From positions 134,133,182 through 134,197,181 of the forward strand of contig OY992539.1 in NCBI GenBank assembly GCA_963921195.1: a stretch of DNA of 64,000 bases, given 5' to 3'. This document shows positions 1 through 11,073 of the stretch, piece after piece (position 1 is the stretch's first letter; each line of letters starts with the position of its first letter). The notes under the pieces are model-generated. The model was given only the letters and a program-made list of their open reading frames with translations. It ran no database searches and had not been told where the DNA came from. The stretch comes from Pegoplata infirma (Eukaryota; Arthropoda; Insecta; Diptera; Anthomyiidae). Position numbers and translations under genes: made by a program.

Positions 1-178
1 AAATTAAAGACTGTTTCAATCTCTATAAAAGGAAAAAAGTGTAAGATTTTTTAAAAAAATTTAAAAAATTTGTTTTACGTTTATTTAAAAAAAAAAAAAT
101 GGTACACTTGGGGTCGAAAAAGTACAATTTTATCAGCTCGTTGGTACAATTTTGATGTTCTCGTTTTGCAACCCTGTA
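1..178. other. AT-rich intergenic DNA, no feature seen
   Basis: This stretch is A/T-rich with homopolymer runs. I see no coding frame, RNA gene or terminal repeat. It abuts the inverted-repeat element that starts at 179. Confidence 0.5.
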
Positions 179-895
179 CCCGATTTCTGTAACTATGCGA
201 GAAGTTTCCGCATCGAAAAAAATAAATGAACATCATGGTCATCTTATACACTCAAAATAATTACCCTGTTAAATACTCTGTAAAATGACTGTAATCTCAA
301 TTCGACAGATATTTGACAAAGTTATCTGTCGAAATAGAGATTTTAAGAAAATACTTTGTTTATATTTTCTTGTGACTGAAAATCAAAATTTTGTAAAATT
401 GAAGTTACTCGTTAAAAAACTCGTAATTTTCACAAAAATAAAAAAGTAAATTTACAATTTGGAAGCATTAATTTTAATTAATAAAATGGATTTAACTAAA
501 TTTACAGAGTTTTTTTTTGTAAAATTTTGAAATCGTAAAATGCATTTAACTAAAACTTTGTAAATTTACCGAGCTTTTTTGGTCAAATTCTTTTCGGTTT
601 TATCATTATTTTAAAGATAATTCTGTAAATTTACAGTTTTTTTATCGAAATCATTTTACAGAGTTTTCTTCGTAAAATAACAAAAAATCTTGCTGATTGG
701 AAATCTATGGTATTTTCTGCTGGCTCAGCAGAGTTTCTCTGTAATTTAACAGAGTGATTATTTTGAGTGTACTTAACAGAGTGATTTAAAAAAATAGCTT
801 TGCATTTTTTTCGTATTCGAAACTAAACTAAATGACTACAATATTGTTTTATTTTTCTCGATGCGGAAACTTTTCGCATAGTTACAGAAACTGGG
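179..895. mobile_element. Non-autonomous element with ~47-bp terminal inverted repeats
   Basis: The first ~47 bp (starting CCCGATTTCTGTAACTATGC) and the reverse complement of the last ~47 bp (starting CCCAGTTTCTGTAACTATGC) agree at all but a few positions. The interior has no ORF and hosts a separate CACTC element at 249-769. I could not find a convincing target duplication outside the arms (left flank ...ccctgta, right flank cactgga...), so the superfamily is open. The arms could equally be a hairpin inside something larger. Confidence 0.7.
249..769. mobile_element. CACTC-ended MITE, TA target duplication
   Basis: The left end reads CACTCAAAATAATTA and the right end is its near inverse, TAATTATTTTGAGTG-like, flanked by TA at 247-248 and 770-771. 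The interior repeats short variants of 'acagagtttt' and 'aactctgtaaat' in both orientations, so it could fold extensively. The copy at 57559-58431 shares these ends and the same interior. No coding capacity. Confidence 0.8.
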
Positions 896-1162
896 CACTG
901 GACTACATCATTCACGTCTGATTAAACAATCACTTTTGTCTTGGATTGAATGAATGATTTCATTCCAAGCTTTATAATGTTTATTACCATTTTTGCAGCG
1001 GCATCAATATTATAATCTAGAAAACAAAGTTTCCTGGTGACATTTTTCAAAAAAAAAATCATTATTTTTTAAGTTTGGAGATATTTTTTCATATTTTTTT
1101 ATCTAGGAACCTTACCATTTATGAATTTAGTAGAAAAGCTTATTTTTTTTAGAGTGAACCCG
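896..1162. other. AT-rich DNA, no feature seen
   Basis: No ORF, terminal repeat or RNA-like structure was recognised between the hairpin element and the CACTC element starting at 1163. Confidence 0.4.
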
Positions 1163-2279
1163 CACTCAGAAAAAAAAATAACTAACTAAAAAATGGGGAA
1201 ATTAACTAAATCCAATGAAAATTGATAATGATTTAGCTCCATTGCCATGTATTCCTACTTTCTGGTCCATATTTTTCTTTAAAAGAAGGACCAATTTGAA
1301 CTAGAAAATGGAAAAAAATTTCCCATTTTTTTGTTAAAAAAACATTTCTGATAAGGAAATTTTTCCTAAAAATTATTTAATTTTATATTTTTTAATGGTT
1401 TATTTATAGAATATCATGTGAATACACACATAATTCTCATTGGGTACCAGTATTGCCATAAGAGAATTTTGAAAAAATGCTAAATGGCAGAAAAAAAAGA
1501 GCTAAAATGCTCTACAGACCAAAAAAAAAGTGCTAGATTTTTTTTTCTTTTATTAAATTGACAAATAATGATTTTTAACAATAACTCTAGTTTACAACGA
1601 AATTGCGCACTAACTGCGTCTACATATTTTTTTTTACCGCTAAACTTAAAAATTTTATAGAAAAAAAATATTTCTAATACATTTTTTAACGTTTTTTGGA
1701 GTTATTTTCACTGTTTTCCTTATATCTTGAGTAATGTACCTCCGATCTACTCGTGATAAAAACCAAATTAAAGTTAATCAAATTTGCAACAAACTCTACA
1801 CACGTTACTTTCCCATTAGTTCAATAGTTAACGCGAGATAGACAAATACATTGTAAAAATAAATTTTTTGATCAAAAAACTATCGTATGTAAAATTGTTT
1901 TAAATATTTTTGTTGGTTATTGACAATCGTTGCCTTATTAGTATGGTACAATTTCTTCGTCTTTCTAATTCACATTGTGAATAGAGGCGAATATGTATTA
2001 ATATTCTAGTTTGTGCACAAACGATTTGTCATTAGACTCGTTTGCTACTTTGTAGTAAATCGTTTCTATTTTTGCTAAATAATCTTGACAATGGAATCTT
2101 GACAAATTCCGAAACACGTGTCGATTAAGTCTTGCAAAAATGACCAACATAAATAAATTTAAAACAAAAAATAATTTTCTTGAAAATTATGCTATGAGAA
2201 TATCATGGTTTTAATTAGCAAAGAAAATAATGACCTCTAGCCAGAATAAACATCCTCAAAAAAAAAAAAAATAAAAGAG

Positions 2280-3400
2280 AAATTACTAATTTTTTTTAAG
2301 TGTAAAATTTTTTTCGAGTGCAAATTTTTTTTTAGTGTAAAAATATTTCTCAGTGACAAAAATACTTTGTAAATTAATTTTGTGGCTAACCAATGTTTTT
2401 AAAGCTTGTTTTTTTAAAGCTCGGTTTTTTTAACACGTAAGGTAAAACCAATCTGAATTTTACGGTTTTGCTAATAACTTTTGAACCACTGGACCGATTT
2501 GGCTGAAATTTAAAACGAAACAGACCAGGCGAACGACAAATATATATGACAAGCTTCAGCATCCTCAGAATGTCTTTAGAAAGTTAGCATGTTTTTTATC
2601 TCATAAATTCGCGATAAACCCCTGCCGAAATTTACTCTTATGATTATAACTTTTGAACCACTGGACCGATTACGATACCAACCTGCCCAACATATATGCC
2701 AAACTTCAGGAGCATCCGTGAAGTCTTTCAAAAGTTAGCGTGTTTTTAACAGACAGACGGATGGAGGGACATAGCTAAATTGTCTTAAAATCCATCGAGA
2801 ATAATGAATGTATATTAGGGCGGGTCGATTTGTATGGATCGAAAAAAACTGAAAAATCGTATAGCAAAAACAAAATCTACAAGAAATTCTAAGAAAGTTT
2901 TCCAAAGAAACCATTGGTCTAAAATCAAACCCTATACCGCGCCTAACGATATGAAAATCCGTCCGTCCGTCTGTCTTTCTGTCTGTGTGAAACACGCTCA
3001 CATTCAAATGTTAGCGGAAGAATGAAAAATATATACGGCAAGCTGCTGAAGCGTAGCAAATATATTTGTTATACTTCCGGTCAGATTAATACTAAATTTC
3101 AGCGAAATCTCTCCAGTGGTTCATAAGTTATTAGCAAAATGGGAAATTTCAGATGGGTTTTAACCCGAACTCCAGTGTTGAAAAAAACACTAAACACGCT
3201 TTGAAAAAAATGGTAAGCCAAAAAAAAATATTTTAGAAACTATTTTTGTCAATCAAAAAAAAATAAAAAAAAAAAAATATTACACTCAAAAAAAAAAAAA
3301 AAAAATTACACTCAAAAAAATTTTCACTCGAATTTTTTTTTTTTTTACAAAAATTTAAAAAAAAATTTTACTCAAAATAAATCAAATACTTATGTAAAAA
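2280..3400. repeat. Foldback (long inverted repeat) built partly of CACTCAAAA-like motifs
   Basis: The arms at about 2280-2520 and 3090-3400 are imperfect inverted copies. Both contain, in mirror order, 'tttttgagtgta' runs, 'gacaaaaata', 'tggctaac/ggcttacc', 'aaagc', then 'accaatctgaa', 'ttttgctaataactt', 'gaaccactgga' and 'ctgaaattt'. The centre holds a tandem duplication of the 'cttttgaaccactggaccgatt' segment (2479 and 2651) and a sequence with 'gtccgtccgtctgtct'. No genuine coding sequence. Confidence 0.65.
2815..2985 (+). repeat. 'gggcgggtcgattt' repeat, inverted partner at 4369-4517
   Basis: About 150 bp here reappears as the reverse complement at 4369-4517. Shared words include 'gggcgggtcgattt', 'aaaatcgtatagcaaaaac', 'ccaaagaaaccat', 'aaaccctataccgcgccta' and the 'gtccgtccgt' run. 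The short ORFs in both copies are simply this repeat read in two directions. Confidence 0.7.
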
Positions 3401-3479
3401 AAATATTCAAATATCAAAAATTTTTATCTAACACAGTTTTTTTCCTCTCCGATATTCAACTCTCCAATTTCATCCCACA

Positions 3480-3650
3480 AAAGTTTCTGTGTTTTTTTTT
3501 TGACGAAATATCATTATGATCCTCAATTACATACTTTTATTTACTAAGACAAATCCGCTGCACCAGCTTCCCTTTGTAATTAACATACAAAGGCTTTGGA
3601 GGGAATCAAACCCACAACCCCTGCGCTTCCTTTCAGAGTTTCACGCTACA
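3480..3650 (-). other. Possible tRNA-related SINE fragment (minus strand)
   Basis: On the minus strand there is a B-box-like word GGGTTTGATTCCC near 3597-3612, followed by a tail. The A-box region is weak and is cut by the MITE inserted at 3651. Known tRNA-derived SINEs have this layout, but the evidence here is only one box, so this is tentative. Confidence 0.25.
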
Positions 3651-3823
3651 CACTCTAAAAAAATCAGTCCAGTTTCCTAATATAAATTGGGTAAATTTCA
3701 ACAAATTCAAATAATTTACTGCTATAAATTGGGTAAATTTCTAATAATTTTAAGTATAATTACGCAATTTGTGTAAATTTACCCAATTTATAGTAGGAAA
3801 CTAAAATCACTTTAGTTAGAGTG
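3651..3823. mobile_element. Short CACTC-ended MITE, CA target duplication
   Basis: The ends are CACTCTAAAAAAATCA and (inverse of the right end) CACTCTAACTAAAGTGAT. CA flanks both sides (3649-3650 and 3824-3825). The interior has two 'ataaattgggtaaattt' words facing a third inverted one, so it folds into a hairpin. No coding capacity. Confidence 0.75.
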
Positions 3824-4811
3824 CATGTTAATATACTGCAGCCCAATATAAAATAAATAATGGAGTAAAATTATCATGGATAAACGATAAAAGGAGCGAT
3901 TTATTGTTAAAATTTTTTATTATAATTTTTCGTCTGTGTCTGTTCATTACAAATCAATCTAATTATTTATTTCTCCATTTCAGGGATTATGTCTCATATA
4001 CTTGCCGGTCATAATCCCAAAAATTTTTCGAATTATATCCAGCGTCAATTAGTATAACAATGCCGCTGGATATGTTCTAGCAGCATATCGGTATATAAAA
4101 CTATGTATTCTTTACATCTGAGGTGTAGGGTATGTTCAGCAACTTTGTAGAAAATATTATGGCAAATATTTTTGTGGAAAATATTAACCCTCTAACTCCC
4201 TCTCATAACGGTATTTTTTGAAAGAAAGAGGGGGAGAGTGGAGATGAAATGTTCTACAAAAATGTTGCCAATAAAATTTTACTATATACCTCGGAGCACA
4301 CCAAAGCCCAAAAATTAACACAAACATCAAAAAAGAGACAAGTTCTATGTTTTGCTTATGAAAAAAAGGACGGACGGACAAATTTTCATGTCGTTAGGCG
4401 CGGTATAGGGTTTGATTTTAGAAACATGGTTTCTTTGGGAAATGTTCTTAGAATTTGTTGTAGATTATGTTTTTGCTATACGATTTTTGACAAAAAAAAT
4501 CGACCCGCCCTATTATATATACCCTCTATCACTACAGTGCACTATAGGAAATTTTACCCATTTTGTGGCCAAAAGTCAAAATTAAAATTTTTGCAAACAT
4601 TATTTTTTTTCACATTAATATAAAAAAAACTTAACAAAGTAAACAATTCTTTCTCAATTTTTCGACAGAATTGATGTACTGTCACTTTATCAGTAGTTTT
4701 TGTTGCAATTTCTTACTTAGTTATAAAATAACGATTGAGAGCAGCGAATTTTGTGATAGCTTCTAACAAAAGTTTTTATATTAAGAATTTATAGTTTTTA
4801 AAAACTAAAAA

Positions 4812-5535
4812 ATGGAAAATAATGTCAAAGGTGAGTACTTTAATGATAAATAGTGAAATGTTGGTGAACTCATCTATTAGATCGATTTTATTGGAAAAAT
4901 TGAAGTGACCTTAAGATGAACTTATTGAAGTATGAATTGGAATTTTATTTTGACTTTAAAAAAAATGATAGCATATGTTAGCTATAAAACCATAAAAGTT
5001 CTCTAGGACAATCAATTACCTTCCGAATTTAAAAAATTTCAAGGTCGGATATGTGCAAACTTTTTTTTTATACCCATTTTTCCAGGTGACTACCGAGTGC
5101 CAAATTCAGAGTTATTTAATACATGGCGAGAGAAATAAAGCAGAGGTGGATAAGGAGCCGCTATTTCTGACCATTTCTTTTCATACATTGCTGAGAGTGA
5201 ATGTTTCGAAAACTTTAAACAATATATAAAGGAGGAATTAAGAATATTTTGTTCAAATATAAATATGAAAAGGATTAAAAGTTGTAGGAGTTTGAAAATT
5301 TTTGAAAGACAGCATGCTGTTTGTCTTAAAGGCAATACTTGGCTAAAAAAAACTTGAAACGCAGCCTGCCTCCACTAAATCGAAACCTGGGCGACCGCAA
5401 TTAACTTTTTTGTCAAAATCTGCGAGAACAAAAATACGAGTTACAGCAGAAATCTCTAAAGATCTAAATAGGGAAGTTGAGCCCCTAGCTTTTGCATCAT
5501 CTACGGCTGCCCGTAGTGGCATTTTGAAATGTAGT
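4812..5535 (+). pseudogene. Possible transposase relic with a conserved-looking intron
   Basis: An ATG at 4812 opens a 19-nt exon ending AAAG before GTGAGT (4831). A polypyrimidine tract and TTTCCAG end a possible intron at 5085, and joining the exons keeps the frame through DYRVPNSELFNTWREK to a stop near 5139. A further stop-free stretch at 5347-5535 reads KSKPGRPQLTFLSKSARTK followed by more charged residues, ending LAFASSTAARS. Position inside inverted repeats suggests the decayed gene of a DNA transposon, but I do not recognise the family. The frame is broken between exon 2 and the last segment. Confidence 0.4.
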
Positions 5536-5656
5536 TGACGACTTGGAACTCAAAAATAAAATTTTTGAATAAAATCCTTATTAAAAAGTAGATTTGTTTG
5601 ACACTTCTTAACATTGTTAAAATAAATTTCTACTGTTATCTTCGAAAGTTAGTGTA

Positions 5657-5816
5657 CACTCAAAAAAAAAAATATTGTAAAAACAGTTTAGAAAACCATA
5701 TAATCTATCAAGGATCTAAAAAATCTTAGATGCGGCAACTTATAACCCGGGAACCCTGTTTGGAACTAATTATTAGGTAATTTTTTAGGTAACTTTACTA
5801 ATTTTTTTTTTGAGTG
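5657..5816. mobile_element. 160-bp CACTC-ended MITE, TA target duplication
   Basis: The ends are CACTCAAAAAAAAAAAT and its inverse, flanked by TA at 5655-5656 and 5817-5818. It is the smallest complete member of the CACTC group in the window and lies inside the TIR element 4516-5966. Confidence 0.75.
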
Positions 5817-6018
5817 TATGAAAACCTTTAAGAGTCACTCCCTCCCTCTAAAGAGTCTTCCAAAAGTCAAATAAAAAAAATCAGTCAAATCGGTCCAGCC
5901 GTTTGGCTGTAAATAATTTTGGCCAAAAAAAGGGTAAAATTTCCTATAGTGCAGTGGAGGGTATAAATAAAGTCAGTTTTTTTTTTTTTGATTTGTAAAC
6001 TAGTGTAACCGGTACATA

Positions 6019-6525
6019 TATTTTCTTGATTTCAATTTGGTTTTCTGAGCTTTAATTTTTTTTCTGAATTTCAATTGCGTTTTCTTAATTTAAACTGGGT
6101 TTTCTGAATTTCAATTGGGATTTTTGAATTTCAATTTAAATCATCTTAATTACAATATGGATTTCTGAATTTCCAATGGTTTTCTAGATTTTGATTGGAT
6201 TTTCTAAATTTCAAAAAGGTTTTCTGTTTTTCAATTGGGTTTTCTAAATTTAAATTGGTTTTTCTCAATCTAATTTTCTGGATTTCGACTAGGTTTTCTA
6301 AATTTCAATTTGGTTTTCTGAATTTCAATTGGTATTTTTGAATTTCAATTCATCTTTTCTTAATTTCTATCTGGATTTTTAAATTTGAATTGGGTTTTCT
6401 GAATTTTAACTGGGATTTCTAAATTTTAATTTATATTTTCTTAATTTTTGAATTTCAACTTATATTTTCTAAATTTTTGAATTTCAATTTATACTTTCTT
6501 AATTTCTTAGGATTCCTGACTTTCA
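6019..6525. repeat. Degenerate ~20-24 bp minisatellite
   Basis: About twenty imperfect copies of TTTTCTGAATTTCAATTGGG run head to tail, with spacing of roughly 20-24 bp and frequent substitutions (gaatttcaatt, taatttaaact, gatttcgact). No open frame persists. The degeneracy suggests an old, no longer homogenised array. Confidence 0.8.
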
Positions 6526-6819
6526 ATTGGGCGCCATGAAGTAAATCCCAAGAAAAAACATTAAATAAATTCCATACGATTTGGGAGTTTTTGCATTATA
6601 CAGGTGCAAAGAAAGTGCCGCAGGCTAAAAATTTTTACAAGAGATTTAAAAAAAAACAAGTTAAAATGTAAAAAAAAAAATGCTAAAAATGCTAAAAAAT
6701 TTTAAAAAAGTGCTAACTTAGCACTTGGCACTTTCTTCCAAAACTTTAGTGCTAAGTCCAAAAAAAAAGTGCTAGATCTAGCACTAAAAGTGCTAAAATG
6801 GCATCACTGTTGGGTACAT

Positions 6820-7500
6820 ATTTTATTATAACTAGTCTAGTAATAAATTTCATTAGTTTTTTAGTTAAATTACAACAAAAACTTTGTATTTGACGTTTGT
6901 TCCCAGACTATGGGAAAACACGCCAAAGCCAAGGCCTTTGTTGTGATTGAAATATTATTCATACATGTGTTGAAAAAAAATGTAAGTATTAAATTTATTA
7001 CTTGTTATACAAGATCAAAATTTTTGTATTCATGTACTTCAAATAATAAACCAAATGTGAATTCCACGTGCAAGCATGAAAAAAAAGTAAATCAAAAAAT
7101 CAATTTCAAGTTATGAAAAATTTACTAAACTTGTGGAAAAAACTTCCTCAAATTAAAGAAGATAAATATGATGAACTAACTGGTAGTAAATTACGTTCTA
7201 AAACTGATTTTTTTGAACTAAATTTTGTTTTAAGAAATATGGCTTAAAAATAAAGATTTTTTTTTAATTATTTAGGGAAAATTTCTTTGGGAATAATACT
7301 TGGAAGCATTTCTTCCAAGTATTAGGGAATTCCATTTAACGAAAATTATGGCCTATTTAACAGCCCATGGACTAAAATATTTTCCCCAAAGGTAGGAAAA
7401 TTTTCAAAATTTTAGTTAAATTTAACTAAATTGTGGGAAAATTTATAAACTATTTTGAAGAAAATTTTTCCAAAGTTTAAGATAATTCTTTTTTTTTGAG
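6820..7500. other. Right portion of the outer CACTC element; no gene
   Basis: This is the part of element 1163-7502 that lies beyond the hAT. It is A/T-rich with many 'ttaactaaa/tttagttaa' words mirroring the left end. A 68-codon ORF at 6910-7116 has low-complexity composition and no recognisable domain, so I do not call it a gene. Confidence 0.5.
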
Positions 7501-7595
7501 TGCGAGCTTTGGATTTTAAAATCGGTTAAAAACTGACTGAGTTATTAAACTTTTAATAAAAACAAAATTTTGGAATAAATGCCTGCACAATGTGT

Positions 7596-7990
7596 TTATA
7601 CCCACCAACCATAGTACGCAGGGTATAATTACATTGTCATTCTGATTGAAATACATCGAAATATCGATTTGAGTCCCATAAAGTATATATTTGTAATCAG
7701 TGATCGATTCTACGACATTCGTCCGTTGTCCGTCTGTCCGACCGTCCGTTTACTAACAAGTTTGAAATGCTTTGATACTTGTAAAAAGCAAGTGATTTAT
7801 AAGCAAAGCTATTCTCAATATTTCCCTTCTCTATCCATGCAGCTACACTGTGTTGTTTCGTAATCTCTCTGTTATTTTTTTACCGGAATATTTAAGCTTC
7901 ACTGTAATATTAGCAGCTAAAATTCGTTCTGAGGAATATTTTCAAAAATTTGCATTCGTCTAGGTAAACTTGACAAAAAATAATAAAAAC
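7596..7990 (+). repeat. Dispersed 'tataccc' repeat, plus orientation
   Basis: It starts 'tttatacccaccaaccatag', then 'catcgaaatatcgatttgag', 'cccataaagtatatattt', 'cgatcgattctacgacatt' variants and a 'gtccgtctgtccg' run. The same word order occurs at 56847-57457 (plus), in the interrupted copy at 52360-60335 (minus) and, degraded, at 8695-8885. It has no coding potential. Similar repeats are widespread in higher flies (established knowledge; not checked here). The 3' limit is uncertain. Confidence 0.6.
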
Positions 7991-8483
7991 AAAAAACGAA
8001 GGAAAATAGTACCAAAACAATATGATATCAAATAACCACTAAATACTGTGTAATCAACATCTCAAAATGACCACAAACATCTACAAGTTACGGGAATTGT
8101 TGATTATTATTCGCATGAATGTGTTTTAACTATCATTGTTGATGATGTTTATGTTGCACATGAACCAGCAACAGCAGCAGCAACAATGACAACAACAATG
8201 GTGGTGCAATACAGAAAATGCCTCAAGTCAATGTGTGTTGTTTGGTTATGTGATTGACAAACGAAATTGCCAACAGATGACGTGATACTGATAAAAGTGT
8301 GAACTTGAAGTGTAGTAGAGTCAATGGTGATTTACTTTTTTTGCTGTTATATTTTTAGCTTTTTTTTTTTATTTTACGCATCATACATGTCTTACTATAC
8401 ACTGAGAAAAATGTGAGAAACCAAAAGGGAAGAAGTTGAGATTTTGATTCTAATCTAGTATTTGGTCAACTCTATAAGAGATT
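7991..8483. other. Unassigned DNA with a CAA/CAG trinucleotide patch
   Basis: Mostly unique-looking sequence. Around 8165-8205 there is an imperfect (CAG/CAA)n run. This may be genuine host spacer, since it lacks the word patterns of the transposons. No ORF or RNA gene supported. Confidence 0.4.
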
Positions 8484-8527
8484 AGTTAGGTTAAAGGTGG
8501 CGCAGTCAAAGACTCCTCACATTGACC

Positions 8528-9281
8528 CAGAGATGCCAACTTAGTGCTTTTCGCGCTAAATCTAGTGCTTTTTGATGTGTCAAAACGCGAAAATTTTTGA
8601 CCTAGTGCCAAATTAGAAAAACGCACTAACTTGGTGCTTTTTATATTTTCAGTTGGTGCTTTTAGTGCTTTTTAAAATTAGTTTTTATAGCCTCCAAACA
8701 AAGTATGGCGGTATACTTAGTTTGTTATTTCGAGTTTAACGCATCGAAATATTAGTCGGAGACTTCACAAAGCATATATTTTATTGATTTTTGATAGATT
8801 CAAAGACATTTTTTGAATGTCCGTCTGTCTATCTGTGGAAGCAATATGCAGTTCAAACTAAGAGCTAGACGCCTGAAATATGGAACGAATTTATTATTAT
8901 GGTCAATAACCATTGGTCGTATTAAGTTCGGAAAAAAGGGCAAAATCGGACTAAGGGGAAAATGTTTTCCCTTGAAGAACTAAACCAACCTCTAAAAAAA
9001 TGCCATTCTTTGTAGGTTTTTTTTTGTATTTTGGTTTAATATTTGAATTCTGTTCTGGGTGAAGTTCAAAGACTAAATTTGGCTTTTGAAGCGGAAAATG
9101 CAGACTATGTAAAATTGTACAACGATTTATATCGGTTGCTCAAAAGTTTAACCAACAAACTTACCAAAAATTTTGTTTGAATAAAAATATTATATTATAT
9201 TATTATTATATTTTTACCCTTTTTTTTACCCGATTATAAAATCTGTGTGCGCGTTTTGCTCTCAAATACTTGGCATCTCTG
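8528..9281. mobile_element. hAT-like MITE with 8-bp TSD inside a LINE 3' end
   Basis: Perfect terminal repeats CAGAGATGCCAA / TTGGCATCTCTG are bordered by CATTGACC (8520-8527) and CATAGACC (9282-9289), an 8-bp duplication with one mismatch. The sibling LINE at 26895 supplies the uninterrupted sequence. Sub-terminal 'gtgctttt...tagtgc' words resemble those of the hAT at 1448-6809. The interior includes a degraded 'tataccc' repeat (8695-8885). No transposase. Confidence 0.85.
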
Positions 9282-9758
9282 CATAGACCGGTTTGTTGAT
9301 AGCGAAACCACAATAGTTCCTCAGCGACGCTGATAGAACGCGTTAGTCCTCATCGCTTATTGTAATACCAGCCTTAGGTCGACATTCGATACCTTTTCCA
9401 AGCTGTCGAACGCATGTCTGCCCAATATGTGTAGGCGAGTTCTAGTCAAAGCAGGGGGCTAATCACCTAAAACGAAAACGATTGACGATGTACAAACGAC
9501 ATCTGTTTTGATGATTTTGAAGACAAATTTGAAAGTTTGTCTTTATTATTTTATTAAAGAGTGTTGTCTAATCGTGAAACACTAACAAATATGGAAGGCT
9601 CCTGTTTAGTTTATGAGCAACAAAACTTTAAAAATCGACGATAGTCAAATATGGTTTTGACCCTTTCCTCAATATTAGTTTCATCGCACCTCATACATCT
9701 GGCATCGGAAAAAGTCCCATTTTCATTCTATGATAACCTATAAGGCAGTGCCCGGTGA

Positions 9759-10247
9759 TCACTCCAGTAAGTGCACGTCAGTTCCACCTGGTAAGTGAGA
9801 GTATATAGTTGGTTTCTTCAGATTGTAGCATGACCACAATCTTCTACTGATCGTACATGTTGTTAGCTCTCTCCACTTTCTCTTAGTCATTGCGGTGTTT
9901 AGATTATCAAGCAGCGATCTGAAGTGTTGGATTGGTGGATCGATATGTACCGAAATACCAATACCACCATCATCTTGTTCGCGAGCTCTTTCGCAAAAAC
10001 TCGTTGAAAATCCTGCACCGACTATCATGGATTGTTTAGAGCCATCTGTGAATATGTTTGAACAAAATTCTCGTGTCAGAAATTCTACGTCGTATTCGTG
10101 ATCGAAAATAAGTTTGGAAAGCCTGTAATCGTTGGCAATATCATTTAAATTGTCCATGTTACTGTGTCCAAAATTGTGTTCTGAATAAATTAGACTCTTT
10201 GAGATGAATGCAGGACTTGTAGGATTCTTGCTTGGCAAAGATGACAA
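9759..10247 (-). pseudogene. RNase H-region relic of family A LINE
   Basis: The frame contains IFTDGSK with GAGFS, the first catalytic strand of RNase HI, then jumps to DDGGIGISVHIDPPIQHF, which in the sibling copy (25062-25472) follows the C-terminal end of the RNase H domain. The middle acidic residues of the domain are therefore deleted. The remainder (WRELTTCTISRRLWSCYNL) matches that sibling. Function lost; it marks the 3' half of the element that runs from 12290 to 8484. Confidence 0.7.
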
Positions 10248-10639
10248 TTGGTATCAGGTGCAGTAGTGTGTCAATATATCAATCCGATGTTGTTCTCAGA
10301 GCGACTGTGATTAACAAACCCAAAAGACCTTGATTTCTCGAAATTTTATATACGTCACATTTCGCTCCAATGCGTTATACCAGACCATTACGCTATACAG
10401 TAAGATTGGTCTTAGAACAAAAGTATAAATCATATAAGTAATCTTTAGTTTCATTCCCCAAGTTGCAACAAACATTTTCTTGCATGCGTATAAAGCGTTG
10501 TATGCTTTCTTGATCCTCTCATCCGTGTTTTGCTTCCATGACAGTTTAAAATGATTCCTACAAGTTTCACTTGGGTTGACAAAGGAACTCTGAATCCGTT
10601 TATAGAGTTATAGACTTTAAACCTCTTTATTTTGTACCA

Positions 10640-11073
10640 ATTTAAAAAAAAAAACACCATTTCTGTTTTCTCCGTATTAACGTTTAGGTCATTATTATTT
10701 GCTCATTTTCACATTTGTATCAGTGACACTTGCAAAAGTTCGGATACTGTGTCCAAAAACTTCCCACATGACTTAATAAAAACGTCGTCTGCATAAGCTA
10801 CCACTGACGTCCCTTACGAATTCAATTTCTCCAAAATAGGGTCCACTACTAAAAGATAGAGTAGTGGCGAGGAGACGCCGTCTTGCAGCTTACCTCTTGT
10901 TAAGTATCTGGTAATCTCCGTAGGTCCCCATTCTGCTGTCACCCCACTACAAGGTAGTAATCAACCAATTCATTTTGTGATACATGGGTTGATTAATGAC
11001 ATCTCCATTGCTTTAACTATTCATACTGACATTGTTAAAGGCTCCTTCAATGTCCAGAAAGGTGGCCGGTGTG
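10640..11073 (-). pseudogene. Reverse transcriptase relic of family A LINE
   Basis: Minus-strand fragments show FLDIEGAFNNV (the first catalytic aspartate region), LQDGVSSPLLY (usual TQGxxSPLLW box) and VAYADDV (the YxDD catalytic box), in the right order but in different frames with stops between. It is continuous with the RNase H relic downstream and is cut on its N-terminal side by the insertion at 11074. Confidence 0.72.

Larger units (their letters stand above)
4516..5966. mobile_element. TIR element (~50-bp ends) carrying an exon-like relic
   Basis: Left arm 4516-4573 and right arm 5918-5966 are inverted copies sharing 'tataccctc', 'cactataggaaattttaccc' and 'ggccaaaa'. The arms resemble the 'tataccc' dispersed repeat seen elsewhere. 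The interior carries the spliced-looking reading frame described at 4812-5535 and a later CACTC MITE (5657-5816). It could instead be two oppositely oriented dispersed repeats flanking an older element. Confidence 0.55.
1448..6809. mobile_element. hAT-like element, 8-bp TSD TTGGGTAC, with nested insertions
   Basis: Terminal repeats CAGTATTGCCAT and ATGGCATCACTG (inverse CAGTGATGCCAT, one mismatch) are bordered by identical TTGGGTAC at 1440-1447 and 6810-6817. An 8-bp TSD with CA(G)-type ends is the hAT signature. Sub-terminal DNA at both ends carries 'aaaaagtgctagat' motifs. No hAT transposase is visible. Most of the 5.4 kb is later insertions: a foldback (2280-3400), a CACTC MITE (3651-3823), a TIR element (4516-5966) and a minisatellite (6019-6525). 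Confidence 0.82.
1163..7502. mobile_element. CACTC-ended element interrupted by a hAT (1448-6809)
   Basis: The left end is CACTCAGAAAAAAAAATAAC and the right end is the inverse (ATAATTCTTTTTTTTTGAGTG), with CG immediately outside both (1161-1162 and 7503-7504). Both flanking segments contain the motif 'taactaaa...gggaaaatt' in inverted arrangement, as expected of one MITE. Removing the hAT leaves about 970 bp, close to the 0.8-1.1 kb of its relatives at 11074 and 22954. Not coding. Confidence 0.72.

Noticed and set aside
6910..7116. 68-codon ORF starting MGKHAKAKAF
   Set aside because: Short, AT-driven composition, no homologue recognised, inside a MITE.
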